Virus record (IMG/VR): IMGVR_UViG_3300025395_000020
Location: 1 to 32,736 of that record
Direction: 5' to 3' (one strand)
Origin: a virus
DNA: 32,736 nucleotides
Made by a program: the position numbers and the translations under genes. Positions 15,301 through 24,300 of this stretch are shown one piece after another. The first letter of the stretch is position 1; each line of letters opens with the position of its first letter. The notes beneath the pieces were generated by a model, which saw only the letters and a list, made by a program, of their open reading frames with translations, did no database searches and was not told the DNA's origin.

Positions 15301-18300
15301 ACTATGGAGGCCGTTGATTCAGCTTCATTTTCGCGACGCGGCCAACGCGCGGATTCTATGCGCGGTTCGCCAACTAATCCGAACATTCCGGTAGAGAGTG
15401 TTACTGCGATCGATTTGCTGAAATCTCAAATCGAAGAAATTAAAGGGGCTATCGCGGCATCTGAACTTGATGAATCGAAGCTTCATAAAAAGTTAGATCA
15501 GCAGGTTAATGAGGAGCGCCAAGATAATGCCCGTCGGGCATCTCAAATCGCAGAAATCGACACACAAGTACTAGAGCTTCGCGAAAAGCAGGAAACACTT
15601 AAGAGGCAAGTTGCTGATCGTCGCCGTAGCGATCGCACGCGAGCCGAAATTCAAAACAAGTTAGATGCGACGGAAACAGCTATAGCGGACCTTGATGCTG
15701 CACGCGCGTCAATTATTGCTCCTGTTGATTGGACTCCACTTCACGAGCGGAATGTTCGCTACGGAAAAGCACAGGAAACAGCAAATTATGTACTTACTAA
15801 TATGGAACGAAGCCTTTCGCGCGCGACTCCGGAATGGCGTGAAAGCCAACTCGCCAAGATGGAGGAAAGGATCTCGACCGCGACTCCCGAGTGGCGTGAT
15901 CAGCAGCGAGAGAAAATAACGAAACTGAGAAAGCAAATTATTGATTTAAAAAACGCGCCGGCTATCTCCGCGCTTTTGCGTGGGCTGAGGGACGAGAGAA
16001 TCGCTGAGTCCGAAATCGCGGCAGAAGTTAACCGACTGAACGGCGATTTGGCGGGTCTTCAGGACCGGAAAACCGAATTAGAAGGAGTGTTGTCGCGCCA
16101 ACGTAAGGATCACACGAAGGCCGAGACGCAAAGTCAAATAAATCAAATTGAAGAGAAAATCGCAGTTGTACAACGCGACCTTGAAGATAAATTGTTGGCC
16201 CAGTCCGAACAGGCGCTGGCCGACAGCGTCTACGGTGTTCGATTTCCTTCTTCTCCTTTTGTGCCGAGATCTTCGACGGGAATTGGTTCGGGTCAATACG
16301 CTCCCGCTCCCGGTGGCGTAGCGCTTGCGGAATATCCGCTGCCGACCCAGGAAACATATCTCAAGGAACTTGAAACGAAACGCGTCGAGGCGAACGCGCA
16401 GTTCGCGCGTCAGATTGCCGACAAGGCCAACCAAGAATCCCGGCTGAAATTAATTTCGCAGCTCGCGCCGATTTCGGTAGGCGGTTTTGGTCAGGGACTA
16501 GGATTAGAGCTAGCGGGTAACACCCTTATCTCTGAGTACATCAGAAAAGCTACTGAAACCAAAAAGGAATTTCCCACCGTCGCGCCTATCGACAAGGAGC
16601 GTCAACAGGCACTTGAAGCTAGGCTAGCCGCAGCCCAAGCCTTTCCGCGCTCGAGTTCAGATCCTTCTACGGTTATGGAAGGAGATATTGCCCCGCTGCT
16701 TGGCGGAAGCATTGCGATTCCGAACAGGACCTTGCAGCAGATTGATCCATTAGAGCTGTCGGAGATGTACCGGCTGGCCTTAAGTACCGGACTCCCTGGC
16801 GGTTATTTAGCGCAGGCTGAGTTGCGCGGCCCGGGTGCTTCTGCAGCATCTTCCGCCTTCCGTAAAAACTATTTGCGAGAAGTTTATGAATCGGCGGGTG
16901 CTGAAGATAAGCGCCCCCTTCCGCTTCCTCCTTTAGCTGATTTGCCGCCGGAATTGCAACAAAAATTGGCCGGACTTTACGATCCGGAAGGAAAACCAAA
17001 ATTTGAACCTTATTCCGGTAACTATGGTCCCGAGGTTTTAGCTTCAACAGTTCAACGCGGGGCGGGACTTGAATCTTTGCTTACCTCCGACCTCAGTCCT
17101 AACTGGCCGAGGCCACCTCATGCGCCGCCTTTCGTGAATTTCGGTGCGGGTCCGCTCGCGCCAGAATTACGAAGTCTTCTCGCGGAGTCGGAATTTCCGA
17201 ATTCCGGAGTTCCGCCGTTGCTGCCGCCGCCTCCACCGCCCACGGGAACAGGGGGATTGCCTGAAGAACCTGAAGAACCCGAAGAGAGCTATATAGCCCG
17301 TATGGCGCGTATGCGGGCCGAGGTTGAGGCGAAAATTCGTGAAGAAACCAAAAAGCTGGTCAATATCGAGAAGGGAAAGAAGACTAACGCGGAGCGCGAA
17401 TATCCACTAGCTGACGGTAAAAAGTGGAACAAAGATCATGAAGAGAAATTGACCGCGATTTACGCAGAGCAGGTCAAACAAAAATATTTAGAGCAACTCA
17501 AAGCCTTAGAACAACAAGCCTCGACATATTTGCTGCTCAACGAACGCCAGCGAAAAATCATGGACGAGATCAACAGCCCTCAAGGCTGGCAGAAAGCTCT
17601 GGGCGGGACAGGGTCGGACTGGATTGGGCCGGCCAGGTCGGCGGTTGAAGAATTCCGAAACGCGCAAATCGAGGCGCGCAAGCTGAATCAAATTAATCTT
17701 AGTCCCGCCGGTGCTTCAAGTAATGCGGAAAGCGCTCTCCTTCAGGTGCAGCGGAGGATCTCGGAACTTCAAAATGCGAGTTCGGGGTTTGGCAGCGCCC
17801 AGGCCATTTCAAAAGCCCAGGAGTTGCTGCGCGAGTACCAAGAACAGGAAAAGGTTCTGAAACAGCAGGTCTCAACTTACTCGCAACTTAGTGCTGAGCA
17901 GCGCAGATTAACGGATTTGATGAGGAGTTCTCGGGGCCTTGGAGCGCCGTCTTCTCTATCTGCTGAGGCGGATGCTCTTAAGAAGTCGTTTGCTCAAAAT
18001 CAGCAGTTTTTGGCTAATGAGCGTGGTTGGGCTAAAAAGTTTGGGCCGTCGTGGAAAGAGGAGATTCAAAAACTCCGCGATGAGGCTTTGGGTGGTTTCC
18101 AAACCGGTTCGTCGGCGAACAACGTGTTCGCCAACATGTTGCAGCACATGGGTGGCCCGCTGGCTAAGTTCGCCCCAGTGTTACGGAGTCAGGGAACTAA
18201 CGCGGGGCAGGCATTCGCGTCGGCCCTTGAAAAGGAATTGCAAAAAGTTGGTGGCGATGCGAAGAAGCTTTCGCCGGAATCGGTTCAAGCGGCAGCTGAT

Positions 18301-21300
18301 GTCAAGATGGCCGAGATGGGTGCGGCGCGGGGAACAGCTATGGTCGGCGGCATGGCCGCGGCGATTTTGGCTGGCGCTGATTTGGTCGCTCACGACGTTA
18401 AACGTGTTGCCGAGTTGGCGCAACAAGAATTCCAAGACATTTGGAAAGTTGGGAAACAAGCTGGCGACTTTTTGATGGACTCGTTCTCTAAGGCCATTGA
18501 AGGTAAGGTTCCGGACATTACTGCGGGTCTGGGTGTTGTTCAGAGCGCGTTTGAGGGGTTCATTACAGCGCCGCAAAACTTTGCGAATGCCGCCGTGGAT
18601 ATCACGGTCGGTTGGATACCGCTTATCGGCGGCATGGTTAAAAGCATGGTTGCGATTCCCGAAATGGTTTTGAATTCCGTGTTGCCGATTTTTGACGAGT
18701 TTAAGAGTTTAGGTGGGGCGTTCGCCCAAGAGATGATCGGAATTGGAGACGAGTGGCAGGAAGCTGCTCGAAGTATAGCGGGTCAAACTTTTGACGAAAA
18801 CAATCTCGAAAGTTATCTCAATATTGTTAAAGAGATCTCATCTTCTGGCGATTTGGTGCATTTCAAAGATGTTTACGAAACTATCGGCGAGTTGCACCAA
18901 CGGTTCGTGGGTATGGGAAAGCTTTCATTGCCGCAGTTGAAAGATCTTACCCTCACCCTCGCTCAGGGTAATGAGATTTTGAATACAAAGACCAATGTTG
19001 ATCTGCTGACTGGGGCTTTCAACGACTTTAAAACCAAGCCGGAAGACGCCGCCCGCACTCTGCTGCACATGATTAATATTTCGAGAATTACTGGGACCGG
19101 CATTAATGAGATGCTTGCTCAGGTCGACAAGAGTGGACCTACTTTCGAGGCTTTAGGTTACAACCTTGAGCAGAGCATGTACCTGATGGGAAAGTTTGAT
19201 CAAGAACTCGGTAAGCCGGCTGGCGAAAGACTCAGCCTTTCGTTAGGTAATGTCACCGAACATTTGGGACAGATGGGCTTCAATGACACCGCAGAGGGCT
19301 GGAAGTACCTTATAAAAACAGTTAATCAATTTTACGAGGCGGGAAACCGTACAGGTGGTATTGACTTTTTAACTCAACTCGGAATTAAAGGAAAGGCCGC
19401 GGGCGCGGTATGGAAGTCGATAACCGAAGGGGCGATGCGCAGCGTCGAAGACCTTGAGAGAATGAAAAACGCAGAGGGCAACCTGGATCAACCGCTCAAC
19501 CCTGCTCTTGAGAAAACGCGAATGCTTAAAGACGCGATGGAGCAGCTCTCCAACTCTATGAAAGCTGCTTTTGCTGGCGTAGGGGTACCTCTCGTCCACG
19601 TCCTTGTCGAGGTTGCCGATAAGGTTCAAGAGTTTGTTGAACATAATCAGAGCAAAATTTTGGGTTGGGCGGAAACTTTCTCTGACGCAATTTTCATTAC
19701 TTTCGGTTCGATGATTACGGAAATGGGTGATGCGATTAAACAAGGAGCGCCAGCTATCAACACCTTTTTCCATCAGATGTTGCAAATGCTTCTCGAAATT
19801 GATATGGCAGCGCAAAAGTTCCTGGACGGTTGGGGTTCTTTTATTCCCGGATCTGATGTGATGAAAAAAGCGCTGGTGGATGCAACTGTTCCGATTCAAG
19901 CGGCAATGCAATTGAATATCACCGATCCCACGGCGGCGATTGGCGATGTCGTGTCAAAATTCGGGCGAGGCGCGGTAGGGGCCGGGAAAGAATTACATTC
20001 TGGTATTGAAGATCAAAAAAACGAGGCGCAGGTAAGGGAAGGATTCAGCGCAAGCTATCTCGACAAGGAAAACGAAAAGCAATTTGGTTCGCTTTTGGTC
20101 CCAGGCGCGGAGGGTTTAAAGCTCGGCGGAGATGCGGATAACAGAAAATTTGTTGTTGATCAGCTGCGGAATCTTGGAATTACATTCCCGAATGAAAAAG
20201 AGGCTATCGATACCGGAAAAATCTCTGCCATTAACACCAATAAACCGGAAACGACTCAAGCTCTCATCGGGATGCTCAACAGCGATCTACTTCCAGCGAT
20301 ACGTGAACTACATCAGGGTGAGCCCGGAGCCGAAACGAAAACCCTTCAAGACTTTTTAGGAAAAGGTCTCACTATAAATGACGGAAACACGCCACTTAAA
20401 GTTTGGATAGTAAACAAAGATGCGTCCGAACCCGGTGCAGCGGCACCGCCCGGTGCGTCGGCGTCAGGTGCGGCAACACCCAATACTCTAAGGGACGGTG
20501 GAGGTCCTGGGGCATGGGGCTACAAGGACAAGACAGGCAAATTAGTCAGTCCGTTGATGCCAACGGAACCCAGCGACGCCGAGAAGCAGAAAAGAAAAGA
20601 CGAAGGTCTAGAGGCTGTACAGTTTGATCACGCATTCCCCGCGGACGCCGCAACGGTCGCGGCGTACAACGCCGCCCACCCGTTCCAAGGCATTAGACCC
20701 CTGGATTCGATGGACGGCGTTCCCAGGAATTTGCAACCTCTTGTTCGAATTCTTAACGGATTAGGTTTTGGACCCGAAGACACTCAACGAGAGCTTAGGG
20801 AAGCCGGGGATTATCTCAGCACCCTGCCGGTGATCGACGGTGTCATGAACGCTTTCGGAATGCAAGCGCCCGACGCGCATGCTGCGGGTGGTGATATTAG
20901 TTCTGATATTGATCTTCCACCAGGTTTGACGCCGCCTAATTCGAGTGACACGATGTTGTCGTGGTTGACGCCGGGTGAGTTTGTGGTGAATAAAAATTCG
21001 TCGGCGGCTTTTCATGATGTGTTGCAGAAGATCAACTCGGCACCGCATTTCAATGCCGGAGGCGGTACGTCGTCCGTTTCGCCGTCTACTTTGCCGGGCC
21101 AGTTGGGCCTTCCCGCGATTTTGCTTGCTAGCTCGGCACCGCCACTTGACGGCCACGCTATTTTGACTAGCGCTGGCATTCCGGATCGTTATCAGAATTC
21201 GTATGTTCCGGGTTTTGGTGTTCCTGGGGTTTCGATTCCGACCGATTTGTCTACTTCTGATAAAGGTGCGAAGAAGTCTGTTCAAGAGATTATGGATACG

Positions 21301-24300
21301 CTTGGCGTGCCGTCAAATTTGCAGGACGACAAAGGGATAACGCTTCCGGTTAGCTTCTCGACCACCGGATCTCCCCTTGCTTCTTTGGGGCAGCCGGGAC
21401 AGCCTCTTTTAGCCCCGGGTCAGCCGATACCGGCGAGTGTGGACGGGGAGCATCCGCAGATCACCGCAGCCCTCATGGCCGCGCGAACGTTTGGTCTCGG
21501 CACCAGAGGGCCTGGCGTTGATTTCGCTGGAGAAAGAAATCATCCTCATGATGGGAAGCTGCACCCGCAAGGTGAGGCAGGCGACTTCTCAGGGGGCAGC
21601 ACGGAGCAAATGGATGCCTTCGCCAATGCGATGATGTCGCCGCAGTTAGTTCCGTACATTCAAGAACTTATCCGTAAAGGCCCAGGAGTCACGCAGAATA
21701 TTCTTGGCGGAAAGCTCGTCCCAGCCATCGACATGCCAGGTAGCCCATATGTGACCGGTGGTCCAAACGGCGCTGGAGACCATACCACCCATGTGCATCT
21801 TGGCGTTCTCGACAATATGGCTCAGGCGTTTGAGCAGGCGCTCGGGGCTACCGGAATACCGGCCAATCTTTCGAGTTATGCTTCTGGGGCCTCCGCCGGT
21901 TTCCCGGGTATGGGCACAGGAACTGTTGACAGTAATTTGATGTCGGCTTTGCAGAGCGCTGGCATCCCACCGGAGATGTATCCGTTGCTAGTCGGTTTCG
22001 CTAAAACAGAAGGTAATAACGGTCTCGGCATTCCGACTTTGGGTTTCAAGGATGTTCAGGCGGGAAGTACCCTTGAGGGTCATGTAATGGCTTTGGCGAA
22101 GCAGCTTCAAGATCGTCAGTCTGTTGTGGGGCCGTTCCCTGCTGGCGGAAGTCCGCAGGATCAGGCTGCGTGGATGGCCGATGTTGTGGGCCAGAATGGT
22201 GTTCAGTCGGATATTTTTGGTGAGCGTCAGCCTGCCCGCGAGGAATACATCAATAGTATTGTCAAAAATTTCGGTGGTGTACCCACCAGTTTGAGTAGTT
22301 ACACTAGCGGCGGCGCTTTGCCGCATGTGTCGCTAGTTGATTCCGTAACCAGCGACGGGGCCGGCGGAGCCGGTCCTCCCGGCAGCGATCCCGACAAAGG
22401 ACCCAAAAACGTCAAACCGCACCGAATCCGCGAAGGCGGTCCGCCGAAACCGAACGGAATTCCCGACTTGACTCCAGTTGCACCGGGAACCGAACACGCC
22501 GTCGAAACCAACGAAGGATGGTTTTTATATACGTTCAATGACCCCAACCCGGAAATCCAAAAGCTCACCGCAGAACAAAAGGCACAGATTAACGACTACC
22601 TCAAAAAGTGGGCCTCTTTAAGTAAGAGAACACAAACCAACTTAGATGAACTTGGGAAGGCTAATAAAAAACTCGACAAGCTGCAACACGCTTACGACGA
22701 AATATTGAAAAGCGGCGATATCTTACCTGATCTGCAGAAAGCAATTTCGGAAGGAAAAATAGATGAATTCCTTAACAGTACCGAAGGGGAAACATATACA
22801 GCGTCACCGACCACGCAGGGCGGAAAATGGAAAACTGCTTATGACAATCTTCAGGCCGAAAAAGATCGCATAAAGACATTACTCGGCGAAAAAGAAGACA
22901 TATATGTAGAGGAAGGCATAGCCGGCGACGACTTAGTTCAGCCGTCGAGGAGATCACCCAAAAAAGGTGAGGAGAAGTACAACACTGACGCGGAATCATT
23001 AGGCAAGGGCCTGGTCAAGGGCCTGGCGGAGGAGCTTGGTTTTGGTGATATTTTCAAGAATTTGAAAGGGGAGAATGCTAAGCCTCCGTGGGAGTGGGGT
23101 ATTTGGAAGTCGGCGATGGCTGGTATCGGTTCCGGAATTTTCGGGGATGGTATCACCGGTATTTTGTCTAAACTTTTCGGCGGTAATGATCAACAGTCCG
23201 GGCAGGGTCCGTTCGCGCCGGGAGCGTTGCCGGGTCCGGCTGGGCCGAATGGTCCGGGAAATCTGGGGCTCCCCCCGGTTTCGCCGGGAGCTCATCCGGG
23301 GGGAGCCCCAGGCGCTCATCCCTCTTCGCCTGGTGGGGCTGTCGCGCCGCATGGAAAGCCTCTCTTTACCCGCGAGGGAGGGGCTGGCGACAGTGACGAA
23401 AGCGCGCAACTTAATGAACGTGCCTACGAGCATAATGCGCAATACGCAACAAAAATGGATAGATCCGGAAAATCTTATAACACACATTTGTCGCCAGAGG
23501 ACGAAACGGCATTTAGAGCCTGGCTTAAGAGTAAAAGCATCAAAAAAGAAAGTTTTGATCCAGATAAAAGTACTAATGATTATGATATGCGGGGATTCTG
23601 GAAATATAACCATGTAGCCGCGAATGCGTTACCGGCTGAGGAGAGCCCCGATAGGCATTTTCCAGATACGTGGAAAACCCCTTTCGACACAAGTTTCTCG
23701 GGAGAATCGAACTATGCAAATTCCGCTGCAGAGTCCTTAGTCTGGGAAGGGGACAGTCTGATCAATAAAACCACCGGAGAGATCGTATATCGTCATCCTT
23801 CAGGTGATGGACCAGCTGGAACTGGAACGAGAACTATTCCCGCGCCGCCGCCGACGACCTCGACAGCGTCGCCGACCACGACTCCGACGACTTCGACACC
23901 GTCGCCGACCACGACTTCGACTCCTACCACGACTTCGACTTTGCCGACGCCACCACAATTCGCCGGATTAGGAAATCGACAACTTTCCTCGTTAATGAAA
24001 TCTTCGTCGCAAGATCAAGACTTCACGGGGAACTTTGATCCAAGAGTTAAGATTGATACATCGAATGTGACGATTTCCGACGCAGACGGTAACGTACGCG
24101 ATGGCAAGGGGAATGTAGTTCCCGGGCTTCCCGCGCCGCCGGATCGAGTCGGCAGGGTTCAACTTTCTGACTTCACAGCACCGATCGCTCCCGAGCATAG
24201 CGCTGCTACGTACGGAAATCAGGGCTGGTTAGCTTCGAAGCTCGCCGGTAAGGGTTTTTCGTCAGATGAAGTTCGTGGGATTCTTGCTTTGAACGCTGCC

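Noticed and set aside
23842-23955. CRISPR-like or satellite repeat array
   Set aside because: The DNA repetition is explained by Thr/Ser/Pro codons in frame; there are no spacers of regular length.
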